Assembly (NCBI GenBank): GCA_036260075.1
Contig: DATAAM010000028.1
Location: 1-28,354 of the forward strand
Direction: 5' to 3'
DNA from: DATAAM01 sp036260075
GTDB lineage: Bacteria > Actinomycetota > Acidimicrobiia > Acidimicrobiales > JAHWLA01
DNA: 28,354 nt
Below, piece by piece: positions 16,381 through 23,254 of this stretch (position 1 is its first letter; every line of letters starts with the position of its first letter). The notes below the pieces were generated by a model that searched no databases, had not been told where the DNA came from, and was given only the letters and a program-made list of their open reading frames with translations. A program made the translations under genes and the position numbers.

Positions 16381-17059
16381 GCCCCACCGCCCACTTGAAC
16401 CGCCGCGTGAAGGAGCTCTGGTCGTAGAAGCCGCAGCGCGCCGCGATGTCGGCCAGCGACTCGTCGGTCTCGGCCAGGAGCCGGGCTGCTTCGTCCACCC
16501 GCGTGCGCAGGAGCAACTGCTTGGGCGACACGCCGAGCACGCGGCGGAGCCTGCGCTCGAGCTGGGCCGGCGTCATGCCCGCCGCCTCGGCGATGTCGGC
16601 CACCTGCAGGGGCTCGTGGTAGTGGCCGGCGACGAAGTCGACCACGGCGGCCAACCCGGCCACGTCGAGCCGGGTCTCGGGGGAAGCTTGGAGGTCCACC
16701 GAGACGGCGGCGATGGCGACCACCGTGCCGTTCTCGGTGATCGGCACCTTGGTGGTGGCGTACCAACCCCGCGAGCCGTCCGGTCGCAGGATCAGCTCGG
16801 GCTTGCCGCGAATGGGCCTGCCGGTGGCAACGACGGCGGCGTCCTGCTGCTCGTACGACACGGCCAGCTCGCGCGGGAAGAGGTCGGAGGCGCGGTGGCC
16901 CACCACATCGGCGGGGCGGGTGCGGGCCACCCGGTCGGCGAAGGCCTGGTTGACTGCCAGGTAGCGGCCGTCCACGTCCTTGACGCAGAACATGACGAGC
17001 GGCAGGCCGTGGAACAGCTCGGCAAGCGCCTCGACGCCGGCCGGGTGCACGGGGCCCAC
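16322..17059 (-). CDS. AraC-family transcriptional regulator with N-terminal PAS domain
   Basis: The 245-residue protein joins a PAS sensor (about 15-125: LPLVMFCVKDVDGRYLAVNQ, later GWYATTKVPI) to an AraC-type double helix-turn-helix (about 145-235). The latter contains VADIAEAAGMTPAQLERRLR and the second motif ADIAARCGFYDQSSFTRRFK. PAS domains bind small ligands or cofactors, so this is a one-component sensor. The GTG at 17059 is supported by a leaderless-type promoter on the minus strand: TACCCT (17068-17073) lies 8 bases before it and TCGACG (17091-17096) lies 17 bases further upstream. A GTG at 17050 is an alternative. The gene converges on putA with a 59-bp overlap and is divergent from the OSBS/racemase gene, so either could be its target; this is inference. 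Confidence 0.88.
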   Translation of the reverse strand: MGPVHPAGVEALAELFHGLPLVMFCVKDVDGRYLAVNQAFADRVARTRPADVVGHRASDLFPRELAVSYEQQDAAVVATGRPIRGKPELILRPDGSRGWYATTKVPITENGTVVAIAAVSVDLQASPETRLDVAGLAAVVDFVAGHYHEPLQVADIAEAAGMTPAQLERRLRRVLGVSPKQLLLRTRVDEAARLLAETDESLADIAARCGFYDQSSFTRRFKWAVGLTPGAYRAQQRPAGGADRA

Positions 17060-17230
17060 CGCCCGGGAGGGTAGTCAGCCGAACGGCATGCGTCGACCAC
17101 GAGCCGCTGGTGGGTGCCCCCTCGCTGATGGCGCCGCTCTCGGCGGTCACCTTGACCGCGAACTCGTCGAGGTGGGGCCGACCGCCCGTGCCCGGCAACG
17201 AAGAAGCGCCCGTCGGCGCCTGCGAGACTG

Positions 17231-17258
17231 GCGCCCGGCGCGCTCGGCCGCCGGGCGC
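17231..17258 (+). promoter_or_regulatory. 10-bp perfect inverted repeat just before the racemase ribosome site
   Basis: GCGCCCGGCG (17231-17240) and its exact complement CGCCGGGCGC (17249-17258) flank an 8-base loop. The right arm ends 5 bases before the GGAGG ribosome site of the gene at 17274. As RNA it would form a very stable hairpin next to the start. It could act in attenuation or protein binding, or be the terminator of an upstream transcript. Long GC-only repeats also arise by chance in such DNA. Confidence 0.4.
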
Positions 17259-17273
17259 ACTGCGGAGGTTCAC

Positions 17274-18383
17274 GTGAAAATCGCCCGAATCGAGCTGCGC
17301 CGGCTGGCCATGCCGCTGGTGGCCCCGTTCCGCACGTCGTTCGGCGTCGAGCACGAGCGCGACGTCCTCCTGGTGCGGGTGGAGACCCCCGACGGCGCGG
17401 GGTGGGGCGAGTGTGTCGCCCTGCGCGAGCCCACGTACTCCTCGGAGTACGTGGCCGGCGCCGAGAAGGTGATCGAGGAGCACCTGGCCCCCCGCCTCTT
17501 CGCCGCCCCCGACCTCACGGCGGCTCGGGTGGCAGCCGTGCTGGCTCCCGTGCAGGGGCACCGGATGGCCAAGGGCGCACTCGAGCTGGCCGTCCTCGAC
17601 GCCGAGCTGCGGGCGGCGGGCATGTCGCTGGCCCGCTACCTCGGCGGCGTGCGCGACGAGGTCGACGCGGGCGTGACGGTCGGCCTCACCGACAACGTGG
17701 CGCAGCTCCTCGACGAAGTGGAGGGCTACCTGTCCGCCGGCTACCGCCGCATCAAGCTCAAGATCCGGCCGGGCTGGGACGTGGCGCCCGTCCGAGCCGT
17801 GCGTGAGCGCTTCGGGCCCGACGTGTTGCTCCAGGTCGACGCCAATGCCGCCTACACCGCCGGCGACGCCCGCGTCCTGCAGCCGCTCGACGACTTCGAC
17901 CTCCTGCTCATCGAGCAACCGCTGCCGGAGGAGGACGTGCGGGGCCACGCCGAGCTGGCTCGCGTCCTGCGCACGCCGATCTGCCTCGACGAGTCGATCG
18001 TGTCGGCTCGGGCGGCGGCCGACGCCATCGCCCTCGGTGCCTGCTCGATCGTCAACATCAAGGCGGGACGCGTCGGCGGCTACCTGGAGGCCCGACGCGT
18101 GCACGACGTGTGCGCGGCATCGGGCGTGTCTGTGTGGTGCGGCGGGATGCTGGAGACCGGCCTGGGCCGGGCCGCCAACGTGGCGTTGGCCTCGCTGCCG
18201 AACTTCACCCTCCCCGGGGACACGTCGGCGTCCGACCGCTACTACAAGGTCGACATCACCGAGCCGTTCGTGCTGCGCGACGGCCGAGTGCGGGTGCCCG
18301 CCGGCCCGGGGCTGGGCTGCGAGCCGATCCCCGAGGTGCTGGCCGACGTCACCACCACCGCCCGCGACGTCCTTCCCGGCTGA
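17274..18383 (+). CDS. menC: o-succinylbenzoate synthase / N-succinylamino acid racemase (enolase superfamily)
   Basis: The 369-residue protein belongs to the OSBS/NSAR branch of the muconate-lactonising subgroup. Catalytic residues are all visible: the K-x-K pair Lys161/Lys163 (IKLKIRPGWD), metal ligands Asp189 (QVDANAAY), Glu214 (LIEQPL) and Asp239 (CLDESI), and Lys263 (NIKAGRVGG), followed by WCGGMLETG. Enzymes of this branch make o-succinylbenzoate for menaquinone, racemise N-succinyl amino acids, or do both. No other menaquinone gene is near, while amino-acid genes surround it, so the racemase role is at least as likely. GTG 17274 is preceded by GGAGG at 17264-17268. It is convergent with the Lrp regulator. 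Confidence 0.9.
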   Translation: MKIARIELRRLAMPLVAPFRTSFGVEHERDVLLVRVETPDGAGWGECVALREPTYSSEYVAGAEKVIEEHLAPRLFAAPDLTAARVAAVLAPVQGHRMAKGALELAVLDAELRAAGMSLARYLGGVRDEVDAGVTVGLTDNVAQLLDEVEGYLSAGYRRIKLKIRPGWDVAPVRAVRERFGPDVLLQVDANAAYTAGDARVLQPLDDFDLLLIEQPLPEEDVRGHAELARVLRTPICLDESIVSARAAADAIALGACSIVNIKAGRVGGYLEARRVHDVCAASGVSVWCGGMLETGLGRAANVALASLPNFTLPGDTSASDRYYKVDITEPFVLRDGRVRVPAGPGLGCEPIPEVLADVTTTARDVLPG

Positions 18384-18435
18384 CTCACCCCAGCTCGGCC
18401 ACGATGCGGCACCCGTGCCGCCCCGCCGAGGCCGC

Positions 18436-18888
18436 CTAGGCCTGCCCGTCGTCGAGGAAGTTCGAAAGCACGATCGTGGAGCGGGTGCGCTCCACGACGG
18501 GCTCGGAGCGGATGAGCTCCAGCACCCGTTCCAGCGCGGCGATGTCGGGGGTGCGCAGGTGGAGGAGCGCGTCGGCGTCGCCCGACACGGTGAACGCGCC
18601 GACGATCTCCGCGTGCTTCTGGGCCAACGCCTGGATGTCGCCGGGCGAGGTGTGGTGCGAGCAGAACAGCTCCACGAACACCTCCGTCCCCTGCCCCAGG
18701 ACACGGGGGTCGACCACGGCGGTGAAGCGCACGATCACGCCCTCCTCGCGCAGGCGGTCGACGCGGCGCTTCACGGCAGGTGCCGAGAGCCCCACGGCGC
18801 GGCCGAGCTCGACGAAGCTGGCTCGCCCGTCGGCGCGCAAGCGCTCCACCAGGAGGCGGTCGATCTCGTCGCGCACCAGGCCTCCCAT
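18436..18888 (-). CDS. Lrp/AsnC-family transcriptional regulator
   Basis: The 150-residue protein has the family layout. An N-terminal helix-turn-helix (about 5-55: DEIDRLLVERLRADGR, VGLSAPAVKRRVDRLREEGV) is followed by a RAM ligand-binding domain (about 65-140) with GDADALLHLRTPD. Lrp proteins form octamers or dimers whose DNA binding responds to amino acids. The gene is divergent from rocD, and the 200-bp region between them contains several TTGC/GCAA dyads, so autoregulation and control of rocD are likely. The start is uncertain by four codons: ATG 18888 has AGGAGGG almost touching it, while GTG 18876 has GGGAGG at a better distance. In mycobacteria a similar Lrp gene neighbours lysine aminotransferase, a family relative of RocD; that is general knowledge, not evidence here. 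Confidence 0.93.
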   Translation of the reverse strand: MGGLVRDEIDRLLVERLRADGRASFVELGRAVGLSAPAVKRRVDRLREEGVIVRFTAVVDPRVLGQGTEVFVELFCSHHTSPGDIQALAQKHAEIVGAFTVSGDADALLHLRTPDIAALERVLELIRSEPVVERTRSTIVLSNFLDDGQA

Positions 18889-18942
18889 CCCTCCTCGTCG
18901 TGTCGCACGGTACGGCGGCCGGCCCGCACAGGGAGAACAATC

Positions 18943-18982
18943 TTGCGTAAACGGGCAAATTGTGCAAGTTCATTGCAGCAAT
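18943..18982. promoter_or_regulatory. candidate Lrp/AsnC operator, three TTGC/GCAA dyads
   Basis: Within 40 bp of unusually AT-rich sequence lie three dyads: TTGC-N8-GCAA (18943-18958), TTGTGCAA (18960-18967) and the perfect palindrome ATTGCAGCAAT (18972-18982). Their centres are about 13 bp apart, close to one helical turn. They sit between the lrp-like start and the rocD promoter elements, upstream of the -35 box. Lrp proteins bind such arrays cooperatively. That this Lrp binds here is inference from position and symmetry. Confidence 0.55.
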
Positions 18983-18998
18983 ATGCAGTGAGACTCGC

Positions 18999-19027
18999 TT
19001 GTCGTTGCGTCCGGGCGCCCATACGGT
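18999..19027 (+). promoter_or_regulatory. leaderless-type promoter for the rocD transcript
   Basis: A -35-like TTGTCG (18999-19004) and a -10-like TACGGT (19022-19027) are separated by 17 bp. The -10 ends exactly 7 bases before the ATG at 19035. TANNNT followed by about 7 bases and a start codon is the known signature of leaderless mRNAs in actinobacteria. The RNA would begin at or next to that ATG. Confidence 0.45.
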
Positions 19028-19034
19028 CTGCCTC

Positions 19035-19091
19035 ATGGCGTCGCCTCGCACCCCCACGCCCCGCCGCTGCCTGCTGTGCCGGGCGGCGTGA
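19035..19091 (+). other. 18-codon leader reading frame overlapping the rocD start
   Basis: From ATG 19035 the frame encodes MASPRTPTPRRCLLCRAA and stops at TGA 19089-19091. The last base of the TGA is the first base of the rocD ATG (TGATG). Four of 18 residues are Arg and two are Cys in a CLLC motif. There is no Shine-Dalgarno sequence, but the promoter spacing fits leaderless translation. rocD itself has only a weak ribosome site, so ribosomes finishing this frame could reinitiate on rocD. A regulatory leader peptide is an inference; chance is possible for so short a frame. Confidence 0.35.
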
Positions 19092-20266
19092 TGGGCAGCT
19101 CGCACCTGGCCCGCAACTACGCCCCGCTGCCGGTGACGATCGTCTCCGGCCAGGGTGCGTGGGTGCGCGACGTCGAGGGGAAGGCATACCTCGACCTGCT
19201 GTGCGCGTACTCGGCGCTGAACTTCGGCCACTGCAACGAACGGCTGGTGGCCGCGGCCGAGCGCCAGCTGCGATCGCTGACGCTCACGAGCCGCGCCTTC
19301 TCCCACGACCAGCTCGAGCCGTTCTGCGCTGAGCTGGCCGCCCTGTGCGGCAAGGACGCCGTGCTCCCCATGAACACCGGCGCCGAAGCAGTCGAGACTG
19401 CCATCAAGGCGGCTCGGCGCTGGGGCTACGAGGTGAAGGGCGTGGCACCCGATCGCGCGCGCATCGTGGTGTTCGAGAACAACTTCCACGGCCGCACCAC
19501 CACGATCGTCAGCTTCTCCTCCGATCCCGACGCCCGTCGCAACTACGGGCCCTACGCGCCCGGCTTCGTCACCGTGCCGTTCGGCGACGCCGGCGCACTG
19601 GCCGAGGCGCTGGCCGACGACGACGTGGTGGCCGTGCTGCTGGAGCCCATCCAGGGCGAGGCGGGCGTGTTGGTCCCGCCCGACGGCTATCTGGCCGCCG
19701 TGCGCCGACTGTGCACCGAGCGCAACGTGCTGTTCGTGGCCGACGAGATCCAGACCGGGCTGGGGCGCACGGGCCGCACGTTCGCCTGTGACCACGAAGA
19801 GGTGGTGCCCGACATCTACATCCTGGGCAAGGCGCTGGGGGGCGGCATCGTGCCGCTGTCCGCGGTGGTGGCCGATTGGGACGTGCTGGGCGTCTTCACG
19901 CCGGGGAGCCACGGCAGCACCTTCGGCGGCAACGCGCTCGCCTGCGCCGTGGGGCGCGAGGTCGTCTCCATGTTGGCGACGGGCGAACCCCAGCAGTGGG
20001 CGGCCGAGCGGGGCGAGCAGTTGCACGTCGGCTTGGCCAAGCTCGTCGGCGACGGGGTGGCCGAGGTGCGCGGACGCGGCCTGTGGGCCGGAGTGGTGCC
20101 GGCGCGAGAGGTCGGCACGGCCTACGAGGTGTGCCTGCGGCTCCTCGACCGCGGCCTGCTCGGCAAGGACGCCCACGGGGCCATTCGCATGGCCCCCGCC
20201 TTGGTCGTCGAGGAGGCCGACATCGACTGGGCGGTGGAACGACTCTCCGAAGAGCTGCACGGCTGA
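19091..20266 (+). CDS. rocD: ornithine--oxo-acid transaminase
   Basis: RocD transfers the delta-amino group of ornithine to 2-oxoglutarate, giving glutamate-5-semialdehyde and glutamate with PLP as cofactor. The 391-residue class III aminotransferase matches the RocD subfamily closely: YSALNFGHCNERLVAAA, MNTGAEAVETAIKAARRWGY, FENNFHGRTTTIVSFSSDPD, LEPIQGEAGV, VADEIQTGLGRTG, the PLP Lys247 in ILGKALGGGI, and GSHGSTFGGNALACAV. The length is normal. ATG 19091 follows two in-frame GTG codons (19076, 19088) and is chosen because the family N-terminus (ARNYAPLPVTI) starts soon after. The semialdehyde it makes is the substrate of the PutA aldehyde dehydrogenase domain encoded nearby. The divergent Lrp-like gene probably regulates it. 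Confidence 0.95.
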   Translation: MGSSHLARNYAPLPVTIVSGQGAWVRDVEGKAYLDLLCAYSALNFGHCNERLVAAAERQLRSLTLTSRAFSHDQLEPFCAELAALCGKDAVLPMNTGAEAVETAIKAARRWGYEVKGVAPDRARIVVFENNFHGRTTTIVSFSSDPDARRNYGPYAPGFVTVPFGDAGALAEALADDDVVAVLLEPIQGEAGVLVPPDGYLAAVRRLCTERNVLFVADEIQTGLGRTGRTFACDHEEVVPDIYILGKALGGGIVPLSAVVADWDVLGVFTPGSHGSTFGGNALACAVGREVVSMLATGEPQQWAAERGEQLHVGLAKLVGDGVAEVRGRGLWAGVVPAREVGTAYEVCLRLLDRGLLGKDAHGAIRMAPALVVEEADIDWAVERLSEELHG

Positions 20267-20290
20267 CACGGGAGCAGCCACCATCGGGAT

Positions 20291-20324
20291 CGACTCAGCA
20301 CGTGCTTGCGGTCCTGCTGAGTCG
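20291..20324 (+). terminator. 10-bp stem-loop downstream of rocD, probable terminator
   Basis: CGACTCAGCA (20291-20300) and its complement TGCTGAGTCG (20315-20324) enclose a 14-base loop, 25 bp after the rocD stop codon. There is no U-run after the stem, which is common for terminators in GC-rich actinobacteria. The stem has mixed base composition, so it is less likely to be chance than an all-GC repeat. The convergent GNAT gene ends about 120 bp further on. Confidence 0.5.
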
Positions 20325-20441
20325 GCCTTCGGGCGCCTCACCCTCTGCGCCGTCGACCCCGCCTCCCGACCGTTGCAGCACCTGCTCGCGCTTGGACGCG
20401 CCTGTCGGCTTCACGGCGTCCGAGTCTCTGCCGCGCACGTC

Positions 20442-20975
20442 TCACTCGAAGTGCAGGACGTAGGCCAGGCCCCACGGAACGTCGTCGGCATCGGCGCGGC
20501 CGCCGTAGTGGACGGCGGGATGAAAGTCGTGCTCCGGGGCCCGTTCGAATCCGAGGCGCTCGTAGATGCAGCGGGCAGCAAGCATCGACGGTGCGGTGTG
20601 GAGCCCGATGTAACGACTCTTCCGGGACCGCGCGTCCTCGATGCAGGTGACGGTCAGCCGTTCCCCGAGGCTGTCGCCGCGCGCCGCCGGGTCGACCGCA
20701 AGGAAGCGCAGGACCGATCCGGCCGGAGGCCACGGGTGGACGTCGTCGGCCGCGTGCGGGAGGAGAGCGACCGTGCCGACGATACGCCCACGATGTTCCG
20801 CGACGTAGGTGCGTGCGACCACCCGCCGACCGGCGACATCGGCGAGCTCCGCCCGGTACGTCGAGGCGACCTCCGGCGGAAAGGCGGCCAGGTTCTCCTC
20901 GTTGGCGCGGAGCAACAGGTCCCCGACAGCAGCGGCTTCACGGTCCTCCATCGGACGGATGATCAGAGTGTCCAT
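20442..20975 (-). CDS. GNAT-family N-acyltransferase
   Basis: The 177-residue protein has the GNAT fold. A beta-strand 4 / motif A region (SVLRFLAVDPAARGDSLGERL) forms the acyl-CoA pyrophosphate loop, though the usual R-G-x-G-x-G/A is altered to RGDSLG. Motif B follows with LHTAPSMLAARCIYERLGFE, which includes the typical YERLGF. The acceptor is unknown: amino acids, antibiotics, small amines or protein N-termini are all possible. The gene is convergent with rocD and divergent from the next gene, with only 17 bp between start codons. Succinyl-CoA-using GNATs accompany NSAR racemases in some bacteria, which may be relevant given the gene at 17274; this is speculative. Confidence 0.9.
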   Translation of the reverse strand: MDTLIIRPMEDREAAAVGDLLLRANEENLAAFPPEVASTYRAELADVAGRRVVARTYVAEHRGRIVGTVALLPHAADDVHPWPPAGSVLRFLAVDPAARGDSLGERLTVTCIEDARSRKSRYIGLHTAPSMLAARCIYERLGFERAPEHDFHPAVHYGGRADADDVPWGLAYVLHFE

Positions 20976-20992
20976 CGCGCTATGGTCCGGCC

Positions 20993-21454
20993 GTGCCGGG
21001 CACCGACGACCATGGCGTGGTGCGCCTCGAAGCGGTTCCGGTCCACGTCTTCCTCGAATCCCAGGACCACCAGAAGGACCTCATCAGGGAGCTGCAACTG
21101 ATCCGCTTCGGCGCCGATGATGCAGACGGCGCGACGGCGGACGTGTCACGTCGGCTGGCCCGGCTCATCGGCGACATCCTCGCTCGTTATCAGTCCGTCC
21201 GCTCCGCCACTCGGGAGCAGGCCATTGCGGCACTCGAACGGGGCGAGGATTTCGTGACGCTGGAGGTTCCCGTCCGCCCGGGAATGGCGGATGCCTTGCG
21301 AGAGTGGCTGCGGCTCCTGGAAGAGGCAGATGATCTCTGCGGGCACGGCGAACTTCTCCTCCTCGCCTCCTCGCCGGAGGTGAGGAGGCTGCGCCGACGG
21401 TACGCAGACGAGATCATCGCTCAGCTCGAAGGTCAGCCTCACCGCGACGCGTGA
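20993..21454 (+). CDS. conserved small protein of a stress-signalling cassette, function unknown
   Basis: The 153-residue protein is soluble and mostly helical, with no cysteine cluster or membrane segment; it is rich in Leu, Arg and Glu. Recognisable blocks are FLESQDHQKDLIRELQLI near the N-terminus, a central FVTLEVPVRPGMADALREW and a C-terminal LLLASSPEVRRLRRRYADEI. I recall proteins of this pattern beside anti-sigma-type ATPases and STAS proteins in other actinobacteria, and here too both follow at once, on the other strand. No enzymatic function can be assigned. GTG 20993 has a TATGGT box ending 6 bases before it, close to the leaderless signature, and no Shine-Dalgarno sequence. It is divergent from the GNAT gene and convergent with the MEDS-STAS gene. 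Confidence 0.78.
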   Translation: MPGTDDHGVVRLEAVPVHVFLESQDHQKDLIRELQLIRFGADDADGATADVSRRLARLIGDILARYQSVRSATREQAIAALERGEDFVTLEVPVRPGMADALREWLRLLEEADDLCGHGELLLLASSPEVRRLRRRYADEIIAQLEGQPHRDA

Positions 21455-21482
21455 ACCGCGTCGGTCCATCAGCCGACTTGGC

Positions 21483-22289
21483 CTAGGCGGTGAGCTCCAC
21501 GTTCGGAGCAAGGCTGTCGAAACCACCCAGCTGCCACACGCGGCGCAACACCGGCGACGTCCGACGGAACACCACCCGGTTCTTCCTTTCTCGGGCGACG
21601 GATGCGATGGTCCGCAGGCCTGAGACGTCGATGAACTCGAGGTCGGAGACGTCCACGACACAGGGAGCATCCCGAGCCGCGGCCCGGAACGCAGCTTCGA
21701 AGACAGCCGCCCCGGCGAGGTCGACCTCGCCCGAAAGCCGCCATGTCTCCACGTCGCCCGCCACCAGCCTGAACTCCGGCTCGTCGCCGAGCGAGACGGG
21801 ATGCACGCTCAGGGCACCTCCGATGGCCTCGGAGTCGAAGGAGGCGGTCCGGTACGCGCAGACGACCGTGGCGTCGAGCTCACCGATCACGCGATCGAGG
21901 AAGAGCTCGAAGGCCACGATCGAGTCGACCGACGGCAGCGCCGGAAGCAGCCAGTCCATGTCGGCGACGAGGCACAGCGCCTCGTAGCCCTCCGACCGGG
22001 CGACAGCGGTCTGTTCGCGGAACATGGCGAACATGGTGTCGGGGTCGAGCATTCCGCCGCCGAGGAACGCCGGGCGAGGGTCGGTGGCAGCGCTCACGAT
22101 GTCGGCGAGGACTCGAAGGGAATCGCTCCCCGAGGGACCGAAGGCGACCGGCTTGCGACGATCCGCAACGCCGTCCGAGAGGATGGCTTCGGCGAGGTCG
22201 GTGTAGTCGTCGGGATCGGCGACGACCCAGCACACGTGGCTGCCTCGGCAGCGCTCGATGACGGCGGAACGATCGTCGCTCAGGATCAC
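21483..22289 (-). CDS. MEDS-domain and STAS-domain protein (anti-sigma antagonist-like)
   Basis: The 268-residue protein has a MEDS sensory domain at about 1-165, with CLVADMDWLLPALPSVDSIV and the VVCAYR strand. A STAS domain occupies about 172-268. The STAS core motif FIDVSGLRTI places Ser223 where RsbV/SpoIIAA proteins are phosphorylated by their partner kinase, so switching is chemically possible. The start GTG 22289 overlaps the stop of the upstream MEDS-ATPase gene in a GTGA, showing translational coupling; a longer frame upstream is antisense noise. Its likely job is to bind the ATPase protein when unphosphorylated and so free the ATPase's target, as in RsbV/RsbW. This is inferred from family knowledge. 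Confidence 0.88.
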   Translation of the reverse strand: MILSDDRSAVIERCRGSHVCWVVADPDDYTDLAEAILSDGVADRRKPVAFGPSGSDSLRVLADIVSAATDPRPAFLGGGMLDPDTMFAMFREQTAVARSEGYEALCLVADMDWLLPALPSVDSIVAFELFLDRVIGELDATVVCAYRTASFDSEAIGGALSVHPVSLGDEPEFRLVAGDVETWRLSGEVDLAGAAVFEAAFRAAARDAPCVVDVSDLEFIDVSGLRTIASVARERKNRVVFRRTSPVLRRVWQLGGFDSLAPNVELTA

Positions 22290-23212
22290 GGGCAGGCCCC
22301 CAGTTCGGCCCACACCGACTTCCCGTCGGCGCTCGGCTGGACGCCCCACCGCCGTGCCAGTGCCGCCACCACCAGGAGTCCCCGACCGGAAAGTCGCGCC
22401 AACGAGTGCTCGTTGAGGACGGGCGCTGCTGCACTCGTGTCCGAAACGGCGATCCGGACGCCGTCACCCGATCGTGAGACGGCCACGACGAACACCGACC
22501 CGGCGTGGAGCACGGCGTTCGACGCCAGCTCCGTGACGACGTACTCGGCGTTCTCGACGAGCTCTGCCCGGCCCCACCGCTCGAGGACGGTGGCCACGAA
22601 CCGGCGGGCTGCGCTCGGGGACTTCGCCGAGGCGGCGAAGGTGCGCTCCTCGCGCTCCTCGGCAGACGAAACGCCGTGCATGACGCCGGAGTGCAGCCGA
22701 CAGACGTGGTCGAACGCCTCACGGTGCACCTCGTCGGTCATCGCATCCGCGGGATAGGCACAGAACAGGGAGAAGGGAACGCGACTGCCGAGGTCGTTCC
22801 ACATCGACTCGAGCTCGATGGCGGCGTTGACCGCTCCGGCGTCCCAGAGGAGCGCCACCATCTCTCCGTAGGCCCGCACCGCGCTGCCGTCCGACCCGGC
22901 ACGGCGGACCAGCTGCCCTACCGTGGCCTCGAATCGGATGGGGTCGGGCTCACCGCCCACTGTGCATCGTGCCAGCGTGTCGGCGGCATCGAGGAACACC
23001 ATCCGATCGGTGCGCTTCGCTTCCTCGACATCGACGCCCGCCGACGTGAGCGCAGTCTCGAACGCCTGCCGGTGCGACGGCGTGGCGATCGCGATGGCCA
23101 CCTCCCCGCGCAGCAGCGCGTCGGCCAGATAGCAACCGACCGCCGCCGCAAGCTCGTCGTCGTCCGCGTAAAACTGGACGAGGTGATCCCTGGGGTCCAT
23201 CGTGACCGACAT
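22286..23212 (-). CDS. MEDS-domain protein with RsbW-like HATPase (anti-sigma/serine kinase-like)
   Basis: The 308-residue protein has a MEDS domain at about 8-175 (DHLVQFYADDDEL, AYGEMVALLWDAG, ELESMWNDLG) and a GHKL ATPase domain at about 195-308. The ATP-binding features are visible: the N-box ELASNAVLHAG with Glu228, Asn232 and His236, the Asp258 motif VSDTS, and the glycine loop SGRGLL (275-280). This is the RsbW/SpoIIAB type that phosphorylates STAS proteins and sequesters sigma factors. The start is set at ATG 23212 by GGAGG 4 bases before it and by a promoter at 23255-23283, which would exclude the longer frame to 23353. The gene is co-transcribed with the MEDS-STAS gene (4-bp overlap). 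No sigma factor gene is in the window, so its target is elsewhere. Confidence 0.91.
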   Translation of the reverse strand: MSVTMDPRDHLVQFYADDDELAAAVGCYLADALLRGEVAIAIATPSHRQAFETALTSAGVDVEEAKRTDRMVFLDAADTLARCTVGGEPDPIRFEATVGQLVRRAGSDGSAVRAYGEMVALLWDAGAVNAAIELESMWNDLGSRVPFSLFCAYPADAMTDEVHREAFDHVCRLHSGVMHGVSSAEEREERTFAASAKSPSAARRFVATVLERWGRAELVENAEYVVTELASNAVLHAGSVFVVAVSRSGDGVRIAVSDTSAAAPVLNEHSLARLSGRGLLVVAALARRWGVQPSADGKSVWAELGACP

Positions 23213-23228
23213 CCGACCTCCAGCCCCG

Positions 23229-23244
23229 CCGGGCATCTGCCCGG
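23229..23244. promoter_or_regulatory. 16-bp dyad between promoter and start of the MEDS-ATPase gene
   Basis: CCGGGCATCTGCCCGG has two 7-base arms around a 2-base centre. It lies a few bases after the predicted transcription start and before the ribosome site. A 2-base loop is too tight for an RNA hairpin, so a DNA operator for a dimeric repressor fits better. No candidate protein is known. Confidence 0.4.
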
Positions 23245-23254
23245 ATTGCACGAC

